Of a stretch of 64,000 nt of DNA, positions 42,894 to 51,877 are shown piece after piece (position 1 is the stretch's first letter; each line of letters opens with the position of its first letter). Source of the DNA: Streptomyces sp. NBC_00557 (GTDB lineage: Bacteria; Actinomycetota; Actinomycetes; Streptomycetales; Streptomycetaceae); assembly GCF_036345995.1 (NCBI RefSeq), contig NZ_CP107796.1:7006001-7070000 (forward strand), read 5' to 3'. A model generated the notes under the pieces. It did no database searches and was not told where the DNA came from. It saw only the letters and a program-made list of their open reading frames with translations. The position numbers and the translations under genes are program-made.

Positions 42894-44072
42894 TCAGCGG
42901 GCGGGACGGTCGACGCGCAGCAGGCGCGGTGGCCGTGCGGCGGGTTCGGGCAGGCGCAGCGGCGTCGCACCGGGGGTGATGCTGCCGAGCAGCGTGGCCC
43001 GGCGGGCGCCGGTGCCCGAGGGCAGGGTGCCGGGCAGCCCGTGCACGGTGAGGAAGCCGAGGACGGCGAAGGCCAGGGCCTCCTTGGCGTCCGAGGGCAG
43101 GCCCAGGTCGTCGCTGGGGCGCATCCGTACGCCGGTCAGTTCCTCGCCGATCGTGCGCATGAGCACCGGGTTGCGGGTGCCGCCGCCGGAGACGACGAGT
43201 TCGGTGACCCGGTGGGCACGGCAGGCGTCGGCCACGGTGACGGCGGTGAGCCGGGTCAGGGTGGCCAGGACGTCGTCGGGATCCGGGGTGGGGGCCGCCG
43301 CCAGCGCTCGCTGCAGGTAAGGCAGATGGAAGTGCTCTTTGCCGGTGCTCTTCGGCGCCGGCCTGCGGTAGTAGGGATCGTCGAGGAGGGCGCGCAGCAG
43401 TTCGGGGCTGGTCCGGCCGGCGGCGGCCCTGCGCCCGTCCTCGTCGTAGTCGGCGGCACCGCCGGTGAAGTGCCGTACGGCCGCGTCCAGCAGGGCGTTG
43501 GCCGGGCCGGTGTCGAAGGCCAGGGGTTCGGCGCCGGGTGCCAGGACGGTGACGTTGGCGATCCCGCCGAGGTTCAGCGCGGCCGGTGTGCCGGGCAGGG
43601 CGCGCAGCAGCAGGGCGTCGGTCATGGCGACCAGCGGCGCGCCCTGCCCGCCCGCGGCCACGTCCCGGCTGCGCAGGTCGGAGACGACCGGGAGCCCGGT
43701 GGCCTCGGCGATCCAGGCGGGCCGGCCGAGCTGGAGCGTGCCGCGGACGGTGCCGTCCTCCACCCAGTGGTGCACCGTCTGGCCGTGCGAGACCACGAGG
43801 TCGGCCCTCCCGTCGCACAGCTCGCGCAGTGCCCGCCCGGCCGCGCCGGCGAAGGCCTGGCCGACGCCGGTGTCCAGGGCGCACACGGCCTGCGTGGTCG
43901 TCGCGGCCGGCGGCAAGCTGGCGCCGATCAGGTCCCGCACCTCCTCCGGGTACGGCACGGAGAGGTGCCCGAGTGGCCGTAGCAGCAGGGCGTCGCCGTC
44001 CAGGGCGAGGTCCGCGGCGGCGGCCTCGATGGCGTCGTAGGAGGTCCCCGACATCAGGCCGATCACACGCAC
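42894..44072 (-). CDS. anmK: Anhydro-N-acetylmuramic acid kinase
   Basis: A 392-residue sugar kinase that opens 1,6-anhydro-MurNAc, released by cell-wall turnover, and phosphorylates it to MurNAc-6-phosphate. VIGLMSGTSYDAIE is the N-terminal ATP loop (the usual DG-x-D has become DAIE), VVSHGQTVHHW, LNLGGIANVTVL and VSGGGTRNPVLM follow as in family members. GTG 44072 with GGGAGG is chosen. Product would need a MurQ etherase, of which only a fragment is seen nearby. A repeat-rich 446-bp gap separates it from the symporter gene upstream. Confidence 0.93.
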   Translation of the reverse strand: MRVIGLMSGTSYDAIEAAAADLALDGDALLLRPLGHLSVPYPEEVRDLIGASLPPAATTTQAVCALDTGVGQAFAGAAGRALRELCDGRADLVVSHGQTVHHWVEDGTVRGTLQLGRPAWIAEATGLPVVSDLRSRDVAAGGQGAPLVAMTDALLLRALPGTPAALNLGGIANVTVLAPGAEPLAFDTGPANALLDAAVRHFTGGAADYDEDGRRAAAGRTSPELLRALLDDPYYRRPAPKSTGKEHFHLPYLQRALAAAPTPDPDDVLATLTRLTAVTVADACRAHRVTELVVSGGGTRNPVLMRTIGEELTGVRMRPSDDLGLPSDAKEALAFAVLGFLTVHGLPGTLPSGTGARRATLLGSITPGATPLRLPEPAARPPRLLRVDRPAR

Positions 44073-44179
44073 GACGCCTCCCGGCACCTCGTCCGTCGCG
44101 CGGACCGCGTCGGCCGACGCTGTGGCATGACTTCTCCCTCACGGGTCGGAACGGCTGGGGGCCAGGTCGTCAGCCCCGC

Positions 44180-44518
44180 TCCGGGGGTGTGCGCGGTCGC
44201 CGGGCGGGACGACACCGGGCCGCCGGCCCCGCTCCGGGGATGTGCGTGGTTGCAGGCCGGGCGGGGTGAGGCCGTGGCCTTGTGCCGGGGTTGTGCGGTC
44301 GGAGGTTGGGCCGGGGGCGGGAGTCGGAGGTTGGGCCGGGGGCGGGGAGGCGGTCCTGCACGGGGGTGCAGGCTGGGCGGGGTGAGGTGGTGGCCCTGGA
44401 CCGGGGCCCGCGCGGTCGCAGGGCGGGGCGACGCCGGGACGGCGGTCCGACTCCGGGGTTTGCGCGGTCGAGGTTGGGCTGGGCCGGGACGGCGGCCCCC
44501 GCCCGGATGCGCGCGCCC
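44180..44518. repeat. Degenerate tandem G-rich repeats between anmK and the symporter
   Basis: The 446-bp gap 44073-44518 is largely made of imperfect 50-65-bp units built around CTCCGGGGNTGTGCGCGGT and GGGCGGGG. Within it a 25-bp unit beginning GTCGGAGGTTGGGCC at 44298 is repeated exactly in tandem at 44323. No gene fits. Confidence 0.7.
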
Positions 44519-46090
44519 TCAGTCCGTGCCGGTCGCCGTGGCCACGCGGCCGGTGCCGGGGGCCGTCTCGCCGTCGGTCGCCGGGATCGCGGCGGTCTCG
44601 GGGGCGTGGTGGAGCAGGCTGGCCAGGCCGCCGACGACCAGGGTGACGACGACGCCGATGGGCACGAGCCACTGGGCGGCGATCGCGGTCGGCACGGTGG
44701 CGCCGGCCACATGGACGTCGATCTTGACGCCGCGCACGACGTATGTCATCACGCCGATCGTCACCAGGAAGGCGACCACGGAGTCGATCTCGTTCGCGCG
44801 CCGCACGAGACGCCCGAGCAGGAACGCGCCGAGAAGGGCGCCGTAGGTGTAGCCCGCGATCGTCAGACCCGTCAGATAGACGTTGCCGGTGCTGGTGCTG
44901 AACGCACAGGCGAACACCGCCATCAGCACCGCCCACACGAGCGTCATCACCCGGGCGAGCTTCAGCAGCGACTCCTCGGACGGCGTGCTGCGGAAGAAGC
45001 TGTGGATGATGTCGGCGACCGTCGAGTTCGACATGGAGTTCAGGGCCGAGGACAGCGAGCCCATCGCGGCGCCCAGGATGCCCGCCACCAGCAGACCGGA
45101 GATCACCACGGGCAGCCCGTGCAGGATGAACTGCGGGTAGAGGTTGTCGGAGCTGCTCAGGCCGAGTTGCCTGAAGTCCTTGCCCTGGTTGTACGACCAC
45201 AGCAGCGCGCCCACGAGCGAGAAGGCGGCGAACTGCAGGGTGACGAAGACACCCGAGGCGATCATGGCCTTCTGGCCGTCGCGCAGCGAGCGGGTGGCCA
45301 GGACGCGCTGAACGATCAGCTGGTCCGAGCCGTGGCTGGCCATGGCGAAGATGGCGCCGCCGACGATCGCGGTGGGCAGGGCGAACGGGCTGGTCAGGAC
45401 GTGCGCCAGGGCGAAGTCGGTGTCGAACAGCCTGAAGTGGCCCGAGTGCAGCGCGCCGGCGAACCCACTGCCGCCGACATGGCCGGACAGCACGGCGATG
45501 GCGAGGACCGCGCCGCCCAGGTACAGGCCCATCTGGATGGCGTCGGTCCAGATGACCGCCTTGATCCCGCCGAGGTAGGTGTAGACGACCGTGATCGCCG
45601 TGAGCACGATGATGATCAACCGGTAGCCCGCGTGCACCCCGAACTCGTCGAGCAGCAGCTTGATCGGGATGGCGGAGGCGAACAGCCGGACGCCCTCGGC
45701 GAGGAGCCGGGTGAAGACGAACGTCACCGAGGCGAGCCCCTGCAGCTTCAGCCCGAACCTGCTGCCCAGGTACTGGTAGGCGCTGACGAAGCCGCCCCGC
45801 TTGTACAGGGGGATCAGCACGGTGGCCACGACCACGCGGCCGATGACGTAGCCGAGGGCCAGTTCGACGTTTCCGAATCCCTGCCCGCTGTACGCGCCGC
45901 CGGGCACGCTGATCACGGTGAGCACGCTGGTCTCGGTGGCCACCACGGAGAACGACACCGTCCACCACGGCATGCGGCCCTCGCCGACGAAGTAGTCCTT
46001 CGCGGTGCTCTGCCGGCCGGCCAGGCGCAGTCCGATCACGGCGATCGCCACCAGATAGACGACGACCACCACGAGGTCGAGTTGACGCAC
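44519..46090 (-). CDS. Sodium:solute symporter (SSS family), probably for an amino sugar
   Basis: A 523-residue permease with about 13 helices. The SSS signature region YSGQGFGNVELALGY, FVSAYQYLGSRFG and GALHSGHF/GSDQLIVQRVLA match the family. GTG 46090 has AGGAG five bases away and lies 9 bp after the kinase stop, so they are co-transcribed. Between a sugar kinase and anmK, and opposite a MurR regulator, the likely cargo is MurNAc, GlcNAc or anhydro-muropeptide sugar; this is context-based. Confidence 0.85.
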   Translation of the reverse strand: MRQLDLVVVVVYLVAIAVIGLRLAGRQSTAKDYFVGEGRMPWWTVSFSVVATETSVLTVISVPGGAYSGQGFGNVELALGYVIGRVVVATVLIPLYKRGGFVSAYQYLGSRFGLKLQGLASVTFVFTRLLAEGVRLFASAIPIKLLLDEFGVHAGYRLIIIVLTAITVVYTYLGGIKAVIWTDAIQMGLYLGGAVLAIAVLSGHVGGSGFAGALHSGHFRLFDTDFALAHVLTSPFALPTAIVGGAIFAMASHGSDQLIVQRVLATRSLRDGQKAMIASGVFVTLQFAAFSLVGALLWSYNQGKDFRQLGLSSSDNLYPQFILHGLPVVISGLLVAGILGAAMGSLSSALNSMSNSTVADIIHSFFRSTPSEESLLKLARVMTLVWAVLMAVFACAFSTSTGNVYLTGLTIAGYTYGALLGAFLLGRLVRRANEIDSVVAFLVTIGVMTYVVRGVKIDVHVAGATVPTAIAAQWLVPIGVVVTLVVGGLASLLHHAPETAAIPATDGETAPGTGRVATATGTD

Positions 46091-46098
46091 GCTCACTC

Positions 46099-47097
46099 CT
46101 AAGCAACGGCCGGCGGCGCCGGCGAGGTGGGGGCGGGGGAGAAGGGCGCCGCCCGCCGTACGCGGACGACGTGGGGCTCGTGCGGTGCGCCGGCGTCCAG
46201 CGCCAGCAGGCGCGCACCGTCCAGCGGTTGCCCGAGCGGGTCCCGCAGGCGCAGGGGGAGCGGGGAGCCGGCCAGCGCCGAGCGCAGCGGCGTGAGGAGC
46301 GGTTCGCCGAGGCCGGTGAGCCCGCCGGTGACGGTCACGGAGAGGGCTTCGCCGCCGATCCGGCGGGCGGCGGCGAGCACGGCCTCGCCGAGCGCGCGGG
46401 CGGCGTCCTGGACGATCGCCGAGGCCGCGGCGTCGCCGGCCGCGGCCAGGCGCGCGACGTCCGGGGCGAAGGACGCGGCGGTCCGGGCGGGGTTGCCGTC
46501 GCGGCCGAGGGCCACCGGCATCCGGTCCGGGTCGCCGAAGCGTTCGGCGGCGGCGGCCAGCAGCGCCGTGTCGGGGCCGCGTCCGTCATGGGCCCGCAGC
46601 GCGGCCCGCAGCCCGGCCGCGCCGATCCAGGCGCCGCTGCCCTCGTCGCCGAGCCAGGGCCCCCAGCCGTCGACGCGGGCGTACGACCCGTCGTCCCCGA
46701 TGCCGACGGCGACGCAGCCGGTGCCGATCGCGAGGACGACTCCGGGGCGGCCGCCGAGGGCGCCCGCGTGGGCGGTGACGGCGTCGCTGGTGACGGCCAC
46801 CTCGTCCGTGGGCAGGTCCTCGAGGAGCAGGCCGGCCAGCCCGCGGGCGGCCTCCGGTGCGGCTGCCGCTCCCGCGGCGCCCACGCAGACCGCGGCCGGC
46901 CGCGGCGCGGACTGCGGTTCGAGGAGGGGGAGTACGGCGGCGAGTACGGCGGTGCGGGCGGCCGCCACTCCGTTCTCGGCGGCGAGCCCGGGCGCCCCGG
47001 GCACCTCGTGGATCCGCCGGGCGGGACCGTCGCCGCCGTGGAACAACGCGGCACGGCAGCCGGTCTTGCCCAGGTCCACCGCGACTACTGCTGTCAT
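46099..47097 (-). CDS. BadF/BadG-type sugar kinase, GlcNAc kinase-like
   Basis: A 332-residue ASKHA-fold kinase. VVAVDLGKTGCRAALF is the phosphate-1 loop, VLAIGTGCVAVGIG phosphate-2, and the block WGPWLGDEGSGAWIG is diagnostic of N-acetylglucosamine kinases. It would phosphorylate an imported amino sugar in the cytoplasm. It is the first gene of the minus-strand operon, 93 bp from a TTGACA/TGATAC promoter. Confidence 0.88.
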   Translation of the reverse strand: MTAVVAVDLGKTGCRAALFHGGDGPARRIHEVPGAPGLAAENGVAAARTAVLAAVLPLLEPQSAPRPAAVCVGAAGAAAAPEAARGLAGLLLEDLPTDEVAVTSDAVTAHAGALGGRPGVVLAIGTGCVAVGIGDDGSYARVDGWGPWLGDEGSGAWIGAAGLRAALRAHDGRGPDTALLAAAAERFGDPDRMPVALGRDGNPARTAASFAPDVARLAAAGDAAASAIVQDAARALGEAVLAAARRIGGEALSVTVTGGLTGLGEPLLTPLRSALAGSPLPLRLRDPLGQPLDGARLLALDAGAPHEPHVVRVRRAAPFSPAPTSPAPPAVA

Positions 47098-47189
47098 ACG
47101 GCACGCCTTCGTGTCATCCCGGGTCGCCGCTCCGGCCGCTCACCGGACGGCTGGAAGGCCGGTGGCCGGCGCGGAGCGCGGTTCAGCGA

Positions 47190-47218
47190 GTATCAGAACG
47201 ACCCACTTCACATGTCAA
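47190..47218 (-). promoter_or_regulatory. Near-consensus promoter of the amino-sugar operon
   Basis: On the minus strand, -35 TTGACA (47218-47213), 17-bp spacer and -10 TGATAC (47195-47190), reading into the kinase gene. Confidence 0.75.
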
Positions 47219-47224
47219 TAAGTG

Positions 47225-47245
47225 ACGTGCCGTAATTCGGTACGT
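47225..47245. promoter_or_regulatory. Candidate MurR/RpiR operator
   Basis: A 21-bp imperfect dyad with arms ACGTGCCG and CGGTACGT, centred on an AT block; 8 of 10 base pairs are complementary. It lies between the two divergent -35 boxes, the ideal place to block both promoters. Confidence 0.65.
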
Positions 47246-47251
47246 AAATTT

Positions 47252-47281
47252 TTGACGGCCAGCCGGAGGCGTGGCTACTGT
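47252..47281 (+). promoter_or_regulatory. Promoter of the MurR/RpiR gene
   Basis: TTGACG (47252-47257), 18-bp spacer, TACTGT (47276-47281), about 28 bp before ATG 47310. Confidence 0.5.
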
Positions 47282-47309
47282 GACGCCACCCAGCCAGGAG
47301 GTACGGCCC

Positions 47310-48257
47310 ATGGCCAGCACGGAACCACCTCGCATACCGGACCGGCCGGCGGCGGACACCTCCGCAGCCGGCACGCTGGCACGCATCCGGGCGGCCCTGT
47401 CGTCCCTGGCGCCGTCGGAGCGACGCGTGGCCGAGGCCGTCCTCGCCGACCCGGCCCAGGCGGCGAAGCTGTCCATCAGCGCCCTCGCCCAGCGGGCCGA
47501 CACCTCGGTGGCGACCGTGATGCGCTTCTGCCGGGCCATAGAGATCACCAACTACCCGCAACTGCGCCTCTCGCTGGCCGCGGCGGCCGCCCGCGAGCAC
47601 GCCCTCAGCGGAGACCGCCCGGCGCCGGGCACCGACATCAGCGCCACCGACACCCTCGACGAGATCGTCCGCAAGATCGTCTACAACGAGGTGCGCGCCC
47701 TGGAGGACACCGGGGCGGGCGTGGACGTCGAGGTGCTGGGCCGGGCCGTCCAGGCCCTGGCGGGAGCGCCCAGGATCGACGTCTTCGGCGTCGGCGCCAG
47801 CGCGTTCGTCGGCCAGGACCTGCACCAGAAGCTGCACCGCATCGGCCGCGTGGCGTTCATCTGGACCGACCGGCACGCCGCGCTCACCGCCGCCGCCCTG
47901 CTCGGACCGGGCGACGTCGCCCTCGCCATCTCCCACTCCGGCGAGACGGAGGACACCGTCGAGCCCCTGCAGGCCGCCGCCGAACGCGGCGCCACCACCA
48001 TCGCCCTCACCAACGTCCCGCGCTCCACCCTCGCGGAGAGCGCGGACCTCGTGCTGACGACGTGCGCCCGGGAGACCCCCTTCCGCTCCGGCGCGACCGT
48101 CAGCCGCATCGCCCAACTGGCGCTCATCGACTGCCTGTTCGTCGGCGTCGCCCAGCAGTCCTACGAGGCCACGACCGCGGCGCTGGAGAAGACCTATGGC
48201 GCGGTCCAGCGCCGCAGGCGCCAGCCGGCGCCCCGCCGCACACCGCCCGGCGACTGA
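47310..48257 (+). CDS. MurR/RpiR family regulator with SIS domain
   Basis: A 315-residue regulator. Residues 20-90 are the RpiR helix-turn-helix (LSISALAQRADTSVATVMRF). Residues 120-260 are a SIS sugar-phosphate-binding domain: VFGVGASAFVGQDLHQKL and ALAISHSGETEDTVEPL with the SHSGET motif. MurR senses MurNAc-6-phosphate, related proteins GlcNAc-6-phosphate. ATG 47310 has AGGAGG. Opposite the amino-sugar operon, it is its likely repressor. Confidence 0.92.
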   Translation: MASTEPPRIPDRPAADTSAAGTLARIRAALSSLAPSERRVAEAVLADPAQAAKLSISALAQRADTSVATVMRFCRAIEITNYPQLRLSLAAAAAREHALSGDRPAPGTDISATDTLDEIVRKIVYNEVRALEDTGAGVDVEVLGRAVQALAGAPRIDVFGVGASAFVGQDLHQKLHRIGRVAFIWTDRHAALTAAALLGPGDVALAISHSGETEDTVEPLQAAAERGATTIALTNVPRSTLAESADLVLTTCARETPFRSGATVSRIAQLALIDCLFVGVAQQSYEATTAALEKTYGAVQRRRRQPAPRRTPPGD

Positions 48258-48307
48258 CCACCACCCCGCCCGCCGCCACCGGCACCTGCCGAAGGGACGA
48301 CCGCGCC

Positions 48308-48514
48308 GTGGACCTGCTGGTCGACCGGGTCCGCCGCATCGGCGTCCAGGCCACCGGCGCCGACCCCGACACCGCCGCCGACGCCCTGCGGGCCGCCGGC
48401 GGCCACGCCGAGACGGCCGTCGTCATGCTCCTCGCCCACTGCACGGCCGAAGAGGCCACCTGCCGCCTCGACAGGGCCGCCGGCGACACGCGTACGGCCG
48501 TCGGCGGCGCCTGA
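48308..48514 (+). CDS. Stand-alone MurQ C-terminal (UBA-like) domain
   Basis: A 68-residue protein from GTG 48308 with a GAAGGGA site. It corresponds to the last part of MurNAc-6-phosphate etherase: RRIGVQATGADPDTAADAL, then LRAAGGHAETAVVMLLAHCTAEEA and a final AAGDTRTAV. The SIS catalytic domains of MurQ are missing, since the RpiR gene occupies the space before it. It is either the leftover of a deleted murQ or a small partner of the regulator. No full murQ is present in this window. Confidence 0.7.
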   Translation: MDLLVDRVRRIGVQATGADPDTAADALRAAGGHAETAVVMLLAHCTAEEATCRLDRAAGDTRTAVGGA

Positions 48515-48907
48515 CACCCCGTACGCCACGGCGCCCCGGCGCTCCCCGGAGTCCCCACGGACGGAGGAAGCCGCTCGAGGGCCGGGCCGCGCGTGCCCTG
48601 CTGACGGCTTCTCAACCGGACGCCGAGACGCCGGTGTTCGGCTCGGTGCGGTGCCCGGAGAAACATGGGAACGGTCCCACGGAAGCGATACCGCCGGTAA
48701 CTGTGGTGGAATTCACCGACTCTGAGGCCGGGTCAATCGAACTCCTTGTTTCCTGTGAGCAGCGTGTGCGAAGGTGAGCCTTCCCGCGGGAGGGCAAAGG
48801 CCGGCGTCGAACGCCCAGGCCGGCCCGACAGGTATGCACCACTCGGCACTGCTTTCCGTCAGGACGGCATTTCGTGCGCCGTCCTGCGGCTGGAAGGAAA
48901 TGGTTCC
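48515..48907. other. 393-bp intergenic region before the RICIN-domain gene
   Basis: The first third is GC-rich and uninformative. Around 48690-48770 base composition drops (GAATTCACCGACTC, GTCAATCGAACTCCTTG), a probable promoter area. The downstream frame is open from 48746, but the part before 48908 has no family similarity. Confidence 0.5.
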
Positions 48908-50785
48908 GTGCAGTCCCCTCACCCCCCACGCCCGCCGTATCCACCGCTGCCCGGTTCGCCCGGGGAGTCCGACCGCAGTCTCGCCGCCGGCCTCGGCGGC
49001 CCGCACGCCGTCCACCATCACGCCGTCGCCCTGCTGCTGGCCCGCCACTGGCGTGCCGCCCGCGACTACGCCACCGTCTGCCTGGCCTCGGCCGGACCGA
49101 CCGCGCACCTCGTCGCCACCGCCGCCTTCCACGAGGTTCTCGGCCGGATGGCCGCCGGAGCCGTCGGCGGCGCCCTGCGCCCGCAACTGCTGGCCGCCGT
49201 ACGCGACACCGTCCGCGCCTGGGCCGCCGACGACGTGGCCTGCGCGACGCTGCCGGAATTGCGCAAACCCGCCGGCGGCCGCGGACTGCGCGCGACGAAT
49301 CCCGCGACGCCGGAAAGACGGCAACTCGCCGAACGCGCATTCCGGGCACTTCCCGGCGCCTCGCAATGTCTTCTCTGGCACACCGAGGTGGAGGCCGAAC
49401 CGATAAACATTCCCGCTGGTCTGCTGGGTATCGACCCGGCCACCGCGACGGCCGCACTGGAACAGGCGTGCGAGCAATTCAGAGCGGGTTGCGTACGCGC
49501 CCACCGGGAACTCGCCCCCACCAAGGAATGCCGCTTCCACAACCGGCTCCTGGACGTCCCCCTGCGCCGGGGCGACACCCTGCTGCCCGACGTGCGCCGG
49601 CATCTGGCGGCCTGTGCGCACTGCCGGCACGCCGCCGAGACCTTCGGGCTGTTCGACGACAGCCCCGGCCTGCTGCTCGCCGAGACCGTGCTCGGCTGGG
49701 GCGCCCGTCGCTATGTCGACTCGCGTCCCGGGCGCGGCGCCGCCGAGGAGGTGCCGTACTCCCCGGCGCCCGAGCCGGCGGCAGCGGGCGCCGGCGGCAG
49801 ACACCGCACCACCGGTTCCGGCAGCCGCCATCGCACGGCGGTGGCCATCGGCGTCGGACTGACCTCGCTCGCACTGCTCGCCACCGTCCTCGTGGCCAGA
49901 AGCTGGTCCGACGACAACGCTGTCCCCGCACCCGGCGCCACCTGGGGCGCCCCCGCCGCCCGCACCACGCATCCGCGCGGCACCGGCGCCCTGCCCGTCA
50001 GCTCCCCCTCCGCCGCCTCGGCCCGCGAACCCGTCGAGGTCGCCCACGGCACCCTGCGCGGCCTGACCTCCGGACGCTGTCTGGACGCGCGCGGGAGCAC
50101 CGTCCGGGCCGGTGCGGGCATCGGGCTCGCACCGTGCTCCTCCGCCGCCGCGCAGCGATGGTCGTACCAGGACGACGGATTGCTGCGCAGCGCCGCCGAC
50201 CCCTCCCTGTGCCTGGCCGCCGACCTGGGCACGAGGACGGTCACGCTGGCCGCATGCGCCGCGCACGCCGGCGAGGCGGTCTACGACGTCACCGTGCACG
50301 GCGAGATCCTGCTGCGCCACGGCGAGGGCCTCGCGCTCGCCCCGGACGCCGACGACTCGTCGGCCCGGGTGATCCTGGCCCCGCGTGACGGTTCGCCGGA
50401 CCAGCGCTGGCTGCTGCGACCGGGGACGGGCGGGCGAGGGCGGCCCGGCGCCGTGCCGGGCGCGCCCGGAGGCACCGGCGCGCACGGCGCGGCCGATGCG
50501 CCCGCGGGCCGCGCACCGGGGCACGGCCGCCGGGCTGCCGACGGGCCGCCGTACGGGATCGCCGCACGCGGGAAGCGGGAGGGCGGCGGGCCGGACGAGT
50601 CGACGGGTCCGGACGGGACCCGGATCGCCCAGGTCCGCCTCGGCCGGGAACGGCAGGGGCTCGGCCCCGGCCGGCGGCAGCGCGGTCCCGGGCCCGCGTC
50701 ACCGGCCCGGGCGGAGCGCGCGGTGCACGACGTCCTGCGTCCGGTCACCGCGGTGGCGGCGCCGGCGGGCGCGCTGCTCAACTGA
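48908..50785 (+). CDS. Sigma-like / zinc-finger / membrane / ricin-type lectin fusion protein
   Basis: A 625-residue protein. Residues 35-110 and 138-205 are helical and look like sigma-70 region 2 and region 4 remnants (HWRAARDYATVCL; AFRALPGASQCLLWH). HLAACAHCRHA (232-242) with C208 is a zinc-finger-like anti-sigma motif. One helix spans about 311-330, and residues 376-504 are a ricin B lectin domain (GLTSGRCLDARGS, AQRWSY, DQRWLL). The tail is disordered. GTG 48908 has GGAAGGA. An outside-sensing sigma/anti-sigma relative that binds sugar is a reasonable reading, not proven. Confidence 0.75.
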   Translation: MQSPHPPRPPYPPLPGSPGESDRSLAAGLGGPHAVHHHAVALLLARHWRAARDYATVCLASAGPTAHLVATAAFHEVLGRMAAGAVGGALRPQLLAAVRDTVRAWAADDVACATLPELRKPAGGRGLRATNPATPERRQLAERAFRALPGASQCLLWHTEVEAEPINIPAGLLGIDPATATAALEQACEQFRAGCVRAHRELAPTKECRFHNRLLDVPLRRGDTLLPDVRRHLAACAHCRHAAETFGLFDDSPGLLLAETVLGWGARRYVDSRPGRGAAEEVPYSPAPEPAAAGAGGRHRTTGSGSRHRTAVAIGVGLTSLALLATVLVARSWSDDNAVPAPGATWGAPAARTTHPRGTGALPVSSPSAASAREPVEVAHGTLRGLTSGRCLDARGSTVRAGAGIGLAPCSSAAAQRWSYQDDGLLRSAADPSLCLAADLGTRTVTLAACAAHAGEAVYDVTVHGEILLRHGEGLALAPDADDSSARVILAPRDGSPDQRWLLRPGTGGRGRPGAVPGAPGGTGAHGAADAPAGRAPGHGRRAADGPPYGIAARGKREGGGPDESTGPDGTRIAQVRLGRERQGLGPGRRQRGPGPASPARAERAVHDVLRPVTAVAAPAGALLN

Positions 50786-50836
50786 CGGGTACCGGGTCCG
50801 ACGAGCCACGGCAGCCGGCCTCTGACGACCCGGCAC

Positions 50837-51877
50837 TCACAGCACCTTGGCCCGGATCAGCGCCGACAGCAGCAGGGTGCCGGGCAGCAGGGGCACCCAG
50901 TCGGTCAGCACCCGGTAGCCGATGACCGTCGCGGTGGCCGTCGCCGGTGCGCAGCCGAAGGCGGCCAGCGTCCACACCAGCGCCGCGTCCACCGCGAACC
51001 CGCCCGGCGCCGGAACCGCGCCGACGGCCGTGCCCGCCGCCAGATAGGCGAGCACCACGTGCTGCCACGGCAGCCCCAGCCCGAGCGAGGCGCCGACGCA
51101 GGCGAGCGTGGTCCCCTGCACCAGCGGCATCGCCACCGCCCCGCCCCACAGGGCGACCACCCGGCAGGGGCGCGTGTGCACCTCCCGGGCATCGGCGAGG
51201 GCGGACCGCAGCAGCCCGGTCACCGGCCGCCGCAGCGGTCGTACGACGGTCAGCAGCACCCCGGCCGCCGCCACGGCGCCGCCCGCGGCGGCGACCGGGA
51301 CCAGCAGCCGGCCGTCCGGCACCAGACCACCGAGGCGCCGCCAGGCCGGCGTCGCCGCGAGGAACACCAGCAGCACCCCGGTCTTGGCGCCGGACTTGGC
51401 CAGCGAGTACAGCCCGATCGACGCGGTGGCCCGGGCCGGCGGCACGCCCTGGCTCCGCAGGAAGCGCAGGGTGACGGCGTGCGCGCCGAGCCCGCCGGGC
51501 AGCGCGTGGTTGGCGGCGCCGGCGGCGAACTGCGAGGCCAGCAGCAGCCCCGGCCGCACCCGGTCCGGCAGCGCACCCTGCCGGACGCAGGCGGCCGCCA
51601 CGCAGTTCAGGCCGGTCAGACCGGCACCGGCCAGCAGCCACCCCGGATCGGCCGCGGCCAGTCGCCGCACCCCCTCGTACACGACCGGCCGGTGGGCGAC
51701 CGCCCATCCGGCGGCGAGCAGCACGGGAACAAGGCACAGGGCCAGCCGCAGGCCCCTGGCCCCGAGGAGGGACGTCGGCCGGGAGGCGGAATCGGCGCTC
51801 GGTGCGGTGGGGAGTGGAACCGCGGGCAGCGCGCGCGGCGGGGAGGCGAGCGAGGGGGACGGGGAGAGTGAGGACAC
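50837..51877 (-). CDS. LPG synthase-type TM protein (PF03706)
   Basis: A 346-residue polytopic protein. About eight helices; GAANHALPGGLGAHAVTLRFL and AVPAPGGFAVDAALVW are the two pseudo-repeat motifs of the lysylphosphatidylglycerol synthase/flippase transmembrane family (AglD-like). The aminoacyltransferase domain is absent, so it may act as a lipid flippase or in glycolipid export. GTG 51877 with GGAAGGA; the frame extends to 52096 but without similarity. Confidence 0.82.
   Translation of the reverse strand: MSSLSPSPSLASPPRALPAVPLPTAPSADSASRPTSLLGARGLRLALCLVPVLLAAGWAVAHRPVVYEGVRRLAAADPGWLLAGAGLTGLNCVAAACVRQGALPDRVRPGLLLASQFAAGAANHALPGGLGAHAVTLRFLRSQGVPPARATASIGLYSLAKSGAKTGVLLVFLAATPAWRRLGGLVPDGRLLVPVAAAGGAVAAAGVLLTVVRPLRRPVTGLLRSALADAREVHTRPCRVVALWGGAVAMPLVQGTTLACVGASLGLGLPWQHVVLAYLAAGTAVGAVPAPGGFAVDAALVWTLAAFGCAPATATATVIGYRVLTDWVPLLPGTLLLSALIRAKVL

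Noticed and set aside
48746..48907. Longer N-terminus of the RICIN-domain protein
   Set aside because: The added 54 residues have no signal peptide or similarity; GTG 48908 has a good ribosome site.
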